Origin: Psychrobacter sp. BI730
GTDB lineage: Bacteria; Pseudomonadota; Gammaproteobacteria; Pseudomonadales; Moraxellaceae
Assembly (NCBI RefSeq): GCF_013414195.1
Contig: NZ_JAATTV010000012.1
Location: 1 to 64,000 of the forward strand
Direction of reading: 5' to 3'
DNA length: 64,000 nucleotides
Positions 45,033 through 54,749 of this stretch are shown here, one piece after another. Each line of letters starts with the position of its first letter. Position 1 is the first letter of the stretch. The position numbers and the translations under genes were made by a program. The notes beneath the pieces were generated by a model that did not search any database, had not been told where the DNA came from, and saw only the letters and a list, made by a program, of their open reading frames with translations.

Positions 45033-46748
45033 ATGAACACCACCTCTCAAACCCCGACGAATATTGATACAGACACTACCGTCACACCAAAAAACTATAC
45101 CGATTACTATAATAATTTTGATATGGATACATTGCTGTCAGAAATCTTTGGCGAGCAGGTGAACGATCGACTAAATGCTTATATGGCTTGCTGTGGTCGC
45201 CATGTACGCGATGGTCGCGCTGACAATGCTGCGTTAGTACAGGAAGACACGGCAGGCAACATAACACGCATGAGCTTTGGTGAGCTTGACAAAGCGAGTG
45301 CTCAAATCGCTAACTTGCTACAGTCGTATGGGGTAAAAGCGGGAGACAAAGTAGCGACGATGCTACCGCGCACGCCAGAGCTGCTAACCGTTGTATTGGC
45401 GACATGGCGTATCGGAGCCGTATATCAGCCGCTATTTACTGCTTTTGGTTATGACTCCATCAAGTATCGGATGGACAAAGCCGATACCAAAGTCGTTTTT
45501 ACTAACTTAGAAAATCGCAGCAAGTTTGAAGATTTGGCTGAGCAAACCAAAATGGTATTGGTCGGCAGTGTGGAGGATGCCCAGACATGGGGTGATGATC
45601 ACTATAGCCAGTCTATGGCAGCACAGCTGCAAACGTTTGAACCTATGATGCTTGATACGGACGCGCCATTCTTGCAAATGTTTACCTCTGGTACGGTTGG
45701 TAAATCAAAAGGGGTCAGCATTCCATTAGCGGCATTACCTGCTTTTTACCTATATATGCGTTATGCCATCGACCTACGCGAAGATGATCAATATTGGAAC
45801 ATGGCAGATCCAGGCTGGGCGTATGGCTTATACTATGCCATCACAGGGCCTTTGCTACTGGGCATCACCACTTATTTTAATGAAGCAGGATTTGACGCGA
45901 CTAATACCCGTGAGTTTATGGTGCGTCACAAAATTACCAATTTGGCCTCTTCACCAACTGCATTTCGAATGATGAAATCTAGTGGTGTGTTTGATAGTGT
46001 TAATGAAGGCGATCATAACGATACTAATGCTAAGCTGTCTTTACGCTGTGCCAACTCGGCAGGGGAGACGCTGAATACCGAGGTCGTTAACTGGGTTGAG
46101 ACCTATCTGGGCTGTCAGGTAAAAGATCATTACGGTCAGACAGAAACGGGCATGACGTGCTGTGCGCATCATGCGCTAAAACACGAATCACCAGTTGGCT
46201 CGATGGGAATGGCGCTACCAGGTCACACGCTGGTGGTACTAGATGATGATATGAATGTACTACCAGATGGTGAACAAGGGCAGCTAGCAGTCGTCGTTAG
46301 TCAGTCACCTGCATTTTATTTCCATGGTTATAGCTGGAACGAAAAACAAGCTTTCGTTGATGACTACTATCTGACAGGTGATGTGGTTGAGCGTCATAGT
46401 GACGGCAGCTACTGGTTCTCAGGCCGTGATGATGACATTATTATTACCGCAGGTTACCGCGTAGGGCCTACTGATGTCGAAAATACTGTCTTAGAGCATG
46501 AAGCAGTGGCAGAGTCTGCGGCAGTAGGCGTGCCAGACGAAGTGCGCGGTCACACTATTAAGTCTTATGTGGTACTAAAAGATGGTATCGAAGGCAGTGA
46601 GCAAATCGCCAAAGAAATCCAAGAGCTGGTACGCAAACGCCTATCCACTCATGCGTATCCGCGTGAGGTCGAGTTTGTGACAGAACTGCCGAAAACGCCG
46701 AGTGGAAAGATTCAACGCTTTTTGTTGCGTAGTCTGTCTGCTGCATAA
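45033..46748 (+). CDS. AMP-forming acyl-CoA synthetase
   Basis: A 571-residue member of the adenylate-forming family that activates a carboxylic acid to its acyl-CoA. The phosphate-binding loop is TSGTVGKSKGVS near 222, the adenylate motif YGQTETGM near 370, the hinge YLTGDVVERHSDGSYWFSGR near 455, and the C-terminal catalytic lysine in KTPSGKIQR. The relation is to medium-chain acyl-CoA or acetyl/propionyl-CoA synthetases. The substrate is not fixed; the following short-chain dehydrogenase suggests a fatty or branched acid route. AAAGGA precedes the start. Confidence 0.88.
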   Translation: MNTTSQTPTNIDTDTTVTPKNYTDYYNNFDMDTLLSEIFGEQVNDRLNAYMACCGRHVRDGRADNAALVQEDTAGNITRMSFGELDKASAQIANLLQSYGVKAGDKVATMLPRTPELLTVVLATWRIGAVYQPLFTAFGYDSIKYRMDKADTKVVFTNLENRSKFEDLAEQTKMVLVGSVEDAQTWGDDHYSQSMAAQLQTFEPMMLDTDAPFLQMFTSGTVGKSKGVSIPLAALPAFYLYMRYAIDLREDDQYWNMADPGWAYGLYYAITGPLLLGITTYFNEAGFDATNTREFMVRHKITNLASSPTAFRMMKSSGVFDSVNEGDHNDTNAKLSLRCANSAGETLNTEVVNWVETYLGCQVKDHYGQTETGMTCCAHHALKHESPVGSMGMALPGHTLVVLDDDMNVLPDGEQGQLAVVVSQSPAFYFHGYSWNEKQAFVDDYYLTGDVVERHSDGSYWFSGRDDDIIITAGYRVGPTDVENTVLEHEAVAESAAVGVPDEVRGHTIKSYVVLKDGIEGSEQIAKEIQELVRKRLSTHAYPREVEFVTELPKTPSGKIQRFLLRSLSAA

Positions 46749-46820
46749 GTGAATTGGTAAAGTGTCTATAAATATAATAGAAAAATATCTAATAAGAAGC
46801 AAAAATTTAAAGGAATAATC

Positions 46821-47612
46821 ATGCAAGTTAAAGAAAACAGCTTTTTAGTCACAGGCGGTGCATCAGGTTTGGGCGAATCAGTGGCTCGGGCGATTGTCGG
46901 TCAAGGCGGCAACGTCGTTATCGCTGATTTAAATGAAACGGCTGGACAAGCTCTGGTCGCCGAGTTAGGTGATAGTGCGCGCTTTGTACGCTGTGATATC
47001 ACTAACGGCGATGAAGTGCAATCAGCGGTTGAAATGGCAGAGTCAGCTTTCGGCGGTCTACAAGGTTCAATCAATTGTGCGGGTATCGTAGTGGTACAAA
47101 AGCTGCTAGATCGTAATAACAATCCGGCAGACCTTGAGGCATTTAACCGCGGAGTCAATATCAATTTGGTCGGCTCATTTAACGTTGCTCGTTTGGTCGC
47201 TGCTAGCATTGCCAAGCGCATAGCGAGTGATGGCACTGCAGGTGACCATGTAGAAAAGAATGTAGATCAAGGCATTATCATTAATACAGCGTCCATCGCA
47301 GCTTTTGACGGTCAAATAGGTCAAGCCAGCTATTCTTCGTCCAAAGCAGGCGTGGTCGGTCTGACCTTGCCACTTGCTCGCGAGCTGGCACGTCATGGCA
47401 TCCGCGTGATGACCATCGCACCAGGTGTCTTTGCTACGCCGATGATGGACAGTATTCCTGAAAAGGCACGCGAGCAGCTAGAGGCAGGTGTGCCATATCC
47501 TAAACGTCTAGGCGCTCCCAATGAATTTGCCAAATTGGTCACTCATATCATCGATAATGCTTATCTAAATGGTGAAGTTATTCGCTTAGATGGTGCGATT
47601 CGCATGGTGTAG
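46821..47612 (+). CDS. Short-chain dehydrogenase, 3-hydroxyacyl-CoA dehydrogenase type 2-like
   Basis: A 263-residue Rossmann-fold SDR. The cofactor motif is TGGASGLGESVA near 12-23, the acidic residue of VIADLN indicates NAD, the catalytic Ser/Tyr/Lys are in NTASIAAFDGQIGQASYSSSK, and IAPGVFATPMM follows. The sequence resembles mammalian HSD17B10 (type II 3-hydroxyacyl-CoA dehydrogenase), which oxidises 2-methyl-3-hydroxybutyryl-CoA and others. It lies 72 bp downstream of the acyl-CoA synthetase gene on the same strand, so the two are probably co-transcribed. AAAGGA supports the start. Confidence 0.88.
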   Translation: MQVKENSFLVTGGASGLGESVARAIVGQGGNVVIADLNETAGQALVAELGDSARFVRCDITNGDEVQSAVEMAESAFGGLQGSINCAGIVVVQKLLDRNNNPADLEAFNRGVNINLVGSFNVARLVAASIAKRIASDGTAGDHVEKNVDQGIIINTASIAAFDGQIGQASYSSSKAGVVGLTLPLARELARHGIRVMTIAPGVFATPMMDSIPEKAREQLEAGVPYPKRLGAPNEFAKLVTHIIDNAYLNGEVIRLDGAIRMV

Positions 47613-47723
47613 CAGTCTAGTGAGTGATTCATCACTTTTGCACAAAACGTATCTATAGAATCTGGCATAGTGCTTTGATACATATGATTAATGACAAGAA
47701 ATTAATTATAGGAACCAAAGTCT

Positions 47724-48305
47724 ATGCCATTTTTTTATAGAAAATATTACTCGTCAAATGAGCAGCGTACGCCTTGGCTGCCCATTATCATTGGCCTTAG
47801 TCTTGCTGCCATTGTCAGCACCAGCGCTATTGCTTATGCCAAAAGCACCTCAAAAAATAAAAATCCCATTCCTCCTTCTATAGTGATTGACCGAGTCTTC
47901 GTCGACAAATCAGATCGAATCTTAAAACTGATGAGCGATGGTAAAGTTATTAGGTCGTATCGTATTGCGCTAGGGGAAAGTCCATCAGGTCACAAGCAAC
48001 AAGAGGGCGACCAGCGTACGCCCGTTGGGATTTATACCTTAGATTATAAAAATGAAAACTCTATTGCGCATCGCTCTATTCATATTAGCTATCCCAATGA
48101 TGAGGACAAGGCGCGAGCAAAATCATTAGGGGTCAATCCAGGTGGCGATATCATGATTCATGGGCAAATGAATGGCTTTGGACATTTGGGCTGGTTGAAT
48201 CAACGACGTAATTGGACAGATGGTTGTATCGCGGTTACCAATGATGAGATGGATGGAATTATGGATGCGGTGATACTTGGTACTCCTATCGAAATCGTGG
48301 AGTAG
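47724..48305 (+). CDS. L,D-transpeptidase family protein
   Basis: A 193-residue exported protein. A hydrophobic segment at residues about 20-40 (IIIGLSLAAIVSTSAIAYA) acts as signal or anchor, and the rest is a YkuD domain. The domain has the family motif: DIMIHGQ with its histidine and NWTDGCIAVTNDEM with the catalytic cysteine. Such enzymes crosslink peptidoglycan, attach lipoproteins or hydrolyse crosslinks in the periplasm; this one lacks a LysM domain. It is a single gene upstream of clpB. Confidence 0.9.
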   Translation: MPFFYRKYYSSNEQRTPWLPIIIGLSLAAIVSTSAIAYAKSTSKNKNPIPPSIVIDRVFVDKSDRILKLMSDGKVIRSYRIALGESPSGHKQQEGDQRTPVGIYTLDYKNENSIAHRSIHISYPNDEDKARAKSLGVNPGGDIMIHGQMNGFGHLGWLNQRRNWTDGCIAVTNDEMDGIMDAVILGTPIEIVE

Positions 48306-48614
48306 AACAGTCGGATTATTATCTAATTTATACTAAGTAAGTGCATTATTCATTAACGTATTTAATGGAGGTTTATCTTTCATTTGCACTAATAAAATGG
48401 CACAACTGATCTACTAACTACCTTTAACTGATATTAATAGCCCCTTTAAATATTATTAATAATAAATATCATTGCTTTAAGTAAGGTTTTATTTAGTAAT
48501 TGTCTTGAAATAGATGTATATATACCTTATATAAGTGACAGATAACAGTAGGCACTAGACTAAGATAATCCTTAGAGGTGCTATTGAGAATACCAATTAT
48601 AAAAGGATATAGAC
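48306..48614 (+). promoter_or_regulatory. clpB: 309-bp clpB upstream region with a candidate heat-shock promoter
   Basis: An AT-rich leader with no gene. CTTGAA at 48504-48509 and CCTTAT at 48525-48530 are separated by 15 bases. The -35 agrees fully with the sigma-32 consensus, and the -10 (CCCCAT) agrees in four of six bases. This fits the expected heat induction of clpB. Confidence 0.5.
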
Positions 48615-51212
48615 ATGAGATTTGAGAAGTTTACTCAAAAACTGCAGTCCGCCATTCAAGAAGCACAAAGCCTAGCATTAGGTCGCGATCATACAGGTAT
48701 CGATCCTGTGCATTTGCTTGCTGTGTTGCTACAAGATGAGTCCAATTTATCTATCTGCCAACAAGCAGGTGCTTCTATTCCAGCGCTAAAAAATGGCGTT
48801 GCTAAAGCTCTAGATAACCAAGCGACCATTTCGGAGCCGACAGGTGACGTCAATCTAAACCCAAACTCGGTCAAAATCTTGAACTTGGCAGATCGTCAGG
48901 CACAAAAAGAAGGCGATGATTTTATCGCAACAGAATGGGTGATGTTGGCACTTGCTGAACAGGGCGAAACCAAAAAAATCTTTGAAAGTGCAGGCGTAAC
49001 GGCAAGCAAGCTAAAAGCTGTGATTGAGCAATTGCGCGGTGATGATACGGTGAATAACCAAAACGCCGAAGATCAGCGTGATGCACTTAATAAATACACG
49101 ATTAATCTAACTGAACAAGCAGAGCTTGGCAAGCTAGATCCAGTCATTGGCCGTGACGAAGAGATTCGCCGTACTATTCAGGTGCTGTCACGCCGTACCA
49201 AAAATAACCCTGTGCTCATCGGTGAGCCGGGCGTTGGTAAAACAGCTATCGTCGAAGGCTTGGCACAAAAAATTATCAATGGTGACGTACCAGAAGGTCT
49301 ACGCCGTAAAGAAGTGCTGTCGTTAGATTTAGGTGCGCTAATCGCTGGGGCAAAATTCCGCGGTGAGTTTGAAGAGCGTCTCAAAAGCGTATTGAGCGAC
49401 TTGGCTAAGCAAGAAGGCAATGTCATCCTATTCATCGATGAGCTGCACACGATGGTTGGTGCGGGTAAATCTGAAGGCGCGATGGATGCGGGTAATATGC
49501 TAAAACCTGCATTGGCACGCGGTGAACTGCATTGTGTCGGAGCGACGACGCTGGATGAGTACCGTAAATACATCGAAAAAGATGCAGCGCTTGAACGTCG
49601 TTTCCAAAAAGTACTGGTCGATGAGCCAACGGTCGAAGATACCATTGCGATATTACGGGGTCTAAAAGAGCGTTACGAGCTGCATCACGGCGTCGATATT
49701 CAAGACAGTGCCATTATCGCTGCTGCGCGCATGAGTCATCGCTACATCACTGATCGTAAGCTGCCAGATAAGGCGATTGATTTAATTGATGAAGCGGCCA
49801 GTCGTCTGCGCATGGAGATGGACAGTAAACCTGAATCATTAGGTAAGCTTGATAGCCGTTTGATTCAATTAAAAATGCAGCGTGAAGTGCTCAAAAATGA
49901 AGAAGATGCTGGCGCGCAAGCCGAGCGTAAAGTGCTCGATGCGCAAATAGCGGAATTGGAAAAAGAGTATGCTGATCTTAACGAGGTTTGGCAGGCAGAG
50001 AAAGCACTGGTCAAAGGCAGTCAACAGCTAAAAGACGAGCTAGATAAAGCCCGTATTGCGTATGACAAGGCTAGCCGCGAAGGCGATTATGAGATCATGA
50101 GTAAGCTGCAATACGAAACCATTCCGCAGTTAGAACGACGTATTCATGAGTCTGACTTGGCTGAGCAAAAAGAGCAGACAGGTGAAGGTAGCGGTGTGAA
50201 ATTGCTACGTAACAAGGTGACAGACAACGAAATCGCCGAAGTGGTTGCGGCCGCGACTGGTATTCCAGTCAGCAAAATGATGCAAGGCGAGCGTGACAAG
50301 ATGATCGCAATGGAAGAAAAGCTCCATGAGCGCGTCATTGGTCAAAACGAAGCGGTCGAATCGGTGGCCAATGCGGTACGTCGTAGCCGTGCAGGCTTAT
50401 CTGATCCCAACCGTCCTTCTGGTTCTTTCTTATTCTTAGGACCTACTGGTGTGGGTAAAACCGAGCTGACCAAATCACTAGCAAACTTTTTGTTTGACTC
50501 TGAAGATGCAATTGTACGTATCGACATGAGTGAGTATATGGAAAAGCACAGTGTCAGCCGCTTAGTGGGCGCGCCTCCAGGCTATGTCGGTTATGAAGAA
50601 GGCGGTACGTTGACTGAAGCGGTACGCCGTAAGCCATATAGCGTCATATTGTTCGATGAAGTAGAAAAGGCGCATCCTGATGTGTTCAACATCTTGTTGC
50701 AAGTATTGGACGATGGTCGCTTAACCGATTCGCAAGGTCGGGTGGTAGATTTCAAAAACACCGTGATTATCATGACCAGCAACTTGGGTTCGCACAAGAT
50801 TCAAGAGATGGTTGGCGAGAGCTACGAGGATATCAAAGCGGAAGTAATGGATTCTGTTGGGCAGCATTTCCGTCCAGAGTTCGTCAACCGTATTGATGAA
50901 ATCGTAGTCTTCCATCCGCTTGGTATGTCGCAGATGGCAGGTATTGCGGATATTCAATTGGATCGATTACGTCAGCGTATCCAAGAACGTGAGATGGATA
51001 TTGAGCTGTCAGCAGATGCGATGAATAAATTGGTTGCCGTGGGTTATGACCCTGTTTATGGCGCTCGTCCTTTGAAGCGTGCCATTCAACAAGAGATCGA
51101 AAACCCATTATCATTGAAACTATTAGCAGGTGATTTTGTCGCTGGTGATATTATCAAAGTCGATGTGGGTGCCGATGACAAGCTAACTTTTGATAAGCTT
51201 AGAATGAGCTGA
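48615..51212 (+). CDS. clpB: ATP-dependent disaggregase ClpB
   Basis: An 865-residue Hsp100 chaperone that works with DnaK to dissolve protein aggregates. It has an N-terminal Clp repeat domain (1-145), first AAA+ module with GEPGVGKT near 205 and [11 protein letters not shown], a middle coiled-coil domain (about 400-525), and a second AAA+ module with [12 protein letters not shown] near 610 and the closing sensor segment [11 protein letters not shown]. It lacks a ClpP-binding loop of the ClpA type, as expected. AAAGGA supports the start, and a terminator follows. Confidence 0.97.
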   Translation: MRFEKFTQKLQSAIQEAQSLALGRDHTGIDPVHLLAVLLQDESNLSICQQAGASIPALKNGVAKALDNQATISEPTGDVNLNPNSVKILNLADRQAQKEGDDFIATEWVMLALAEQGETKKIFESAGVTASKLKAVIEQLRGDDTVNNQNAEDQRDALNKYTINLTEQAELGKLDPVIGRDEEIRRTIQVLSRRTKNNPVLIGEPGVGKTAIVEGLAQKIINGDVPEGLRRKEVLSLDLGALIAGAKFRGEFEERLKSVLSDLAKQEGNVILFIDELHTMVGAGKSEGAMDAGNMLKPALARGELHCVGATTLDEYRKYIEKDAALERRFQKVLVDEPTVEDTIAILRGLKERYELHHGVDIQDSAIIAAARMSHRYITDRKLPDKAIDLIDEAASRLRMEMDSKPESLGKLDSRLIQLKMQREVLKNEEDAGAQAERKVLDAQIAELEKEYADLNEVWQAEKALVKGSQQLKDELDKARIAYDKASREGDYEIMSKLQYETIPQLERRIHESDLAEQKEQTGEGSGVKLLRNKVTDNEIAEVVAAATGIPVSKMMQGERDKMIAMEEKLHERVIGQNEAVESVANAVRRSRAGLSDPNRPSGSFLFLGPTGVGKTELTKSLANFLFDSEDAIVRIDMSEYMEKHSVSRLVGAPPGYVGYEEGGTLTEAVRRKPYSVILFDEVEKAHPDVFNILLQVLDDGRLTDSQGRVVDFKNTVIIMTSNLGSHKIQEMVGESYEDIKAEVMDSVGQHFRPEFVNRIDEIVVFHPLGMSQMAGIADIQLDRLRQRIQEREMDIELSADAMNKLVAVGYDPVYGARPLKRAIQQEIENPLSLKLLAGDFVAGDIIKVDVGADDKLTFDKLRMS

Positions 51213-51258
51213 TCGTATTGGCTTTGACGTCTTTATAACCCAACTTTACGCTTAAAAC

Positions 51259-51295
51259 AAACCCCTTATCTACAATCGTAGGTAAGGGGTTTTTA
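51259..51295 (+). terminator. Terminator after clpB
   Basis: AACCCCTTA (51260-51268) pairs with TAAGGGGTT (51283-51291) with an inner CTAC/GTAG, followed by a T-rich tail. Confidence 0.92.
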
Positions 51296-51419
51296 TTTAT
51301 AAAGAGCGTTTTACGTTACTGTTCTTTTACCATTTCAATATCTCTTAAGTCTCAGGACTATGCTATAACTAAATCAAAGACTAATAGTATAAGTATCAAC
51401 TGAATGGAGAAACAGAACG

Positions 51420-52697
51420 ATGACAGCCCATATTGAACGTATAAATATACCTTTAACTTCGCCACTAATCATTGCAGCATTATTGTTTAGCACTGCTGCG
51501 TGCTCCAATCCTTCAGCAGTAAGTACTAGTAATAATAAAAGTACCACAACAGAGTCTAAAGAGATTTCTACTTCAGATAACGATACTCAAACCGCCACAA
51601 AAAGCACTACACAAACAAAGACTAGCAAGCCTGACTTTACGACCAAAGCAATCGCTACCTTTGATGAGCCTTGGGCTATGACAGCGTTACCCATTGCAGA
51701 TAGCAAAGCGCCAAAATTACTGGTGACACAAAAAACAGGTGAGCTATTTATCGTAGATACAGCGACGGGTAATAAGACCAAAATCGAAGGCATGCCTACA
51801 GTCGCTTACGGTGGTCAAGGCGGCTTAGGCGACATCATCGTGGCTCCAGATTTTGCGACGTCCAATACCGTCTATCTTAGCTACGTGGAAGCAGGGGCAG
51901 GAGCTGATAGCAACAAATTTGGTGCTAAAGTTATCAAAGCGACACTTTCAGGATTAGAGACAACCACACCTACGTTGCAAGATATCACGCCTATCTGGCA
52001 ACAGTCTCCGAAAGTCACAGGGCAGGGACATTATAGTCATCGCCTGCTGTTTTCGCCCGATGGCCGCTATCTATATATCAGCTCAGGCGAGCGTCAAGAC
52101 AAAGACCCAGCACAAGACATGAGTGGTAATTTGGGTAAGATAATACGGTTGAGTCCTGATGGTAACGCCCCGACAGACAATCCGTTTACTGATAATGAGT
52201 TGGCCAAACAGTTTTGGACCATCGGACATCGCAATGTGCTTGGTATGGCATTTGACGATAGTGGACAGCTGTGGGCGCACGAAATGGGACCAAAAGGTGG
52301 CGATGAATTTAATACTATTGAGAAGGGTAACAATTATGGCTGGCCAGTGGTATCCAATGGCCGCAATTATTCAGGTTTAGACATTCCTGACCATGACACA
52401 AAGCCAGAGTTTGCAGCACCCAAAATCACATGGACGCCCGTTATTTCACCGTCATCACTGAGTTTATATACGGCTGGTAGCCACAATGACTTTCCAACAT
52501 TACAAGGCGATTTTTTAATCAGTGGTTTATCTTCAAAAGCGCTTATTGTCGTAAGTATCGATGAAGATGATAGTGCTACTGAACGCTATCGTTATGACAT
52601 GGGTGAGCGTGTCCGCAGCGTACTGGCTGTTGATGGGCAGGTCTGGGCATTGGAAGATGGTGATGGTGGACGATTACTCAGATTATTGCCTAAGTAA
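51420..52697 (+). CDS. PQQ-dependent sugar dehydrogenase-type lipoprotein
   Basis: A 425-residue exported six-bladed beta-propeller protein of the soluble glucose dehydrogenase/aldose sugar dehydrogenase (YliI) family. The signal segment ends in a lipobox (STAAC near residue 28), followed by a Ser/Thr-rich linker of about 45 residues and then the propeller. Family motifs are PWAMTALP, GGQGGLGDI, FSPDGRYLYISSGER, GHRNVLGMAFD and HEMGPKGGDEFN. It should oxidise aldose sugars with PQQ in the periplasm. No PQQ synthesis genes are in the window. GGAG precedes the start. Confidence 0.88.
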   Translation: MTAHIERINIPLTSPLIIAALLFSTAACSNPSAVSTSNNKSTTTESKEISTSDNDTQTATKSTTQTKTSKPDFTTKAIATFDEPWAMTALPIADSKAPKLLVTQKTGELFIVDTATGNKTKIEGMPTVAYGGQGGLGDIIVAPDFATSNTVYLSYVEAGAGADSNKFGAKVIKATLSGLETTTPTLQDITPIWQQSPKVTGQGHYSHRLLFSPDGRYLYISSGERQDKDPAQDMSGNLGKIIRLSPDGNAPTDNPFTDNELAKQFWTIGHRNVLGMAFDDSGQLWAHEMGPKGGDEFNTIEKGNNYGWPVVSNGRNYSGLDIPDHDTKPEFAAPKITWTPVISPSSLSLYTAGSHNDFPTLQGDFLISGLSSKALIVVSIDEDDSATERYRYDMGERVRSVLAVDGQVWALEDGDGGRLLRLLPK

Positions 52698-52863
52698 CAT
52701 CATGATAAAGCTGCTTTTACATCTGTATTTATGTAGACATTTTAAAAAAACTATCAATCTTATTAGAATAAGTTAAAGGTTTTATCAAGTTTTATTTTGT
52801 AATTGATTGATAGTTAAAGCCTATTTTGTTAAGGTAATATTCCTTAAATTTTGAGACTTGCAC

Positions 52864-54507
52864 ATGGAAGAAGTAAAAGTAGGCAGATTAGGACCTTTTC
52901 CACGGGTGAGTAAACCTGTGTTTATTACATCGTCACTGTTGATCGTTGGATTTATTATTTTCGGTGCGCTTTTCACTGAAACAGCAGGGGCAGTTTTTAG
53001 TTTTTTACAGAATTTTATTACCGATAAGTTCGGTTGGTTATTTATTATCTTAGTGAATACAGCGCTCGGGCTTTGCATTTACTTAGGAATGAGTCGCTAT
53101 GGTGATATTCGTTTAGGCAATCAAACGGAGCGACCGCAGTACAATCTGTTTTCTTGGATTGGCATGTTGTTCTCTGCGGGTATTGGTATTGGTCTCGTCT
53201 ATTGGGGTACAGCGGAGCCGTTGTATCACTTTATGGCACCACCAATGGGCGAGGCCGAAACGGTTGAAGCCGCAAAGCAAGCGATGAATATCTCATTTAT
53301 GCATTGGGGTCTACACGCTTGGGGCATTTATACGATTGTGGCACTGTCGTTAGCGTATTTTCATTTTCGCCGCGGTTTGCCTTTATCGATTCGCTCAACC
53401 TTGTATCCTTTACTCGGCAAAAGAATCTATGGTCGCTGGGGGCATACGGTCGATGTCTTGGCTGTGTTCGGTACGATGTTTGGTGTGGTCACCTCACTCG
53501 GGCTTGGAGTGATGCAGATCAATGCGGGACTTGAGAAACTATTTGGCATGCCGAATAGTCTCACTGTACAGTTCGGTTTGATAGCTTTCATCACAGCGCT
53601 TGCAGCCGCTTCCGTTATGATGGGTCTGGATAAAGGTATTAAGCGCCTTAGTGATATCAATATCGGTTTTACAATCGTTTTATTGGTATTCATGGTGGCT
53701 TTAGGGCCAACGCTCTTTATCTTTGATAGCTTTATCGAAAATATCGGCAACTATCTGACCGTACTCGTCCCTTTGGGTACGTGGGGCGAGTCTTATAGTG
53801 GAACAGATTGGCAAAGCGCTTGGACGATATTTTATTGGGCATGGTGGGTAAGTTGGGCACCATTCGTTGGTATCTTTATTGCCCGTATCTCTCGTGGCCG
53901 TACCATCCGTGAGTTTACGTTTGGGGTGCTATTAATCCCTATGCTTATCTTGTTCTTTTGGTTCACGACCTTTGGTGGCGTAGCGATTCACATGGAGCTT
54001 GCCTCTGCTGTGACAGGTATTAGCCCAGGGTTGGTTGAAGCAGTACAAGCAGACACGGGTAGCGCAATCTTTAAGCTGGTTGAGTACTACCCACTAGCCA
54101 AACCGATTACGTTAATGATTGTTGTCATGATTATGCTTTGGTTTGTGACTTCGTCAGATTCGGCCAGTTTTGTGATTGATATGCTGACCGCTGGTGGCGA
54201 TACCAATCCGCCAAAGATTCAACGTTTATTTTGGGCAACCACAGAAGGCGTTATCGCTGCCATATTGTTAGCGGCTGGTGGATTGTCTGCTTTGCAGGCA
54301 GCTGCCATCGTAGCAGGATTGCCATTTGCTTTAGTGGTTTTTGTCATAATGTATGCGTTGTTGCGGGGCCTTAGCCGTGACCGTTTGATTCTATATCGAG
54401 CGCAGCAAAGCTTTATCACAGATGAATCAGCAGATCATAACTCTGCAGATGAGTTTGTTGACGAGCATTTACTCAAAGGCCCACCCAAGATTGTTAAAGG
54501 TGACTAA
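52864..54507 (+). CDS. BCCT-family osmolyte transporter, first copy
   Basis: A 547-residue inner-membrane transporter for betaine, choline, carnitine or related compounds. There are twelve hydrophobic segments. The sodium/substrate region is AGIGIGLVYWGTAEPLYHF in the third to fourth helices, and the family signature WAWWVSWAPFVGIFIARISR with its tryptophans lies near 330-350. A hydrophilic tail of about 40 residues follows. The start is probably the ATG at 52864; a TTG two codons earlier is an alternative. It is followed by a terminator and then a closely similar gene. Confidence 0.92.
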   Translation: MEEVKVGRLGPFPRVSKPVFITSSLLIVGFIIFGALFTETAGAVFSFLQNFITDKFGWLFIILVNTALGLCIYLGMSRYGDIRLGNQTERPQYNLFSWIGMLFSAGIGIGLVYWGTAEPLYHFMAPPMGEAETVEAAKQAMNISFMHWGLHAWGIYTIVALSLAYFHFRRGLPLSIRSTLYPLLGKRIYGRWGHTVDVLAVFGTMFGVVTSLGLGVMQINAGLEKLFGMPNSLTVQFGLIAFITALAAASVMMGLDKGIKRLSDINIGFTIVLLVFMVALGPTLFIFDSFIENIGNYLTVLVPLGTWGESYSGTDWQSAWTIFYWAWWVSWAPFVGIFIARISRGRTIREFTFGVLLIPMLILFFWFTTFGGVAIHMELASAVTGISPGLVEAVQADTGSAIFKLVEYYPLAKPITLMIVVMIMLWFVTSSDSASFVIDMLTAGGDTNPPKIQRLFWATTEGVIAAILLAAGGLSALQAAAIVAGLPFALVVFVIMYALLRGLSRDRLILYRAQQSFITDESADHNSADEFVDEHLLKGPPKIVKGD

Positions 54508-54547
54508 AAGTAGGTAAAAGTAAGACTGCTATTTAAGCTTTTGATAG

Positions 54548-54586
54548 AAGAAGCCCCAATTTATTTTTAAATTGGGGCTTCTTTAT
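54548..54586 (+). terminator. Terminator between the two BCCT genes
   Basis: GAAGCCCCAATTT and AAATTGGGGCTTC form a 13-pair stem with a six-base loop and a T-rich tail. The second transporter gene must therefore have its own promoter within 54590-54740. Confidence 0.93.
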
Positions 54587-54749
54587 TGGGTGAAGATACT
54601 TAAATTTATTCAGGACAGATTCGGATTGCTGAAAATTATTACCGAAATGTTACTACCATTTCTATACATTCGGCAGTATTTACAAGGTGTTATATTTGAT
54701 AATTCGTTCATACCTTGGTATGGTTACGCACTTTTTTGGGGATATACCT

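Noticed and set aside
49178..49645. A 155-codon antisense frame within clpB
   Set aside because: Ser-rich reverse-strand reading of a highly conserved gene; no independent support.
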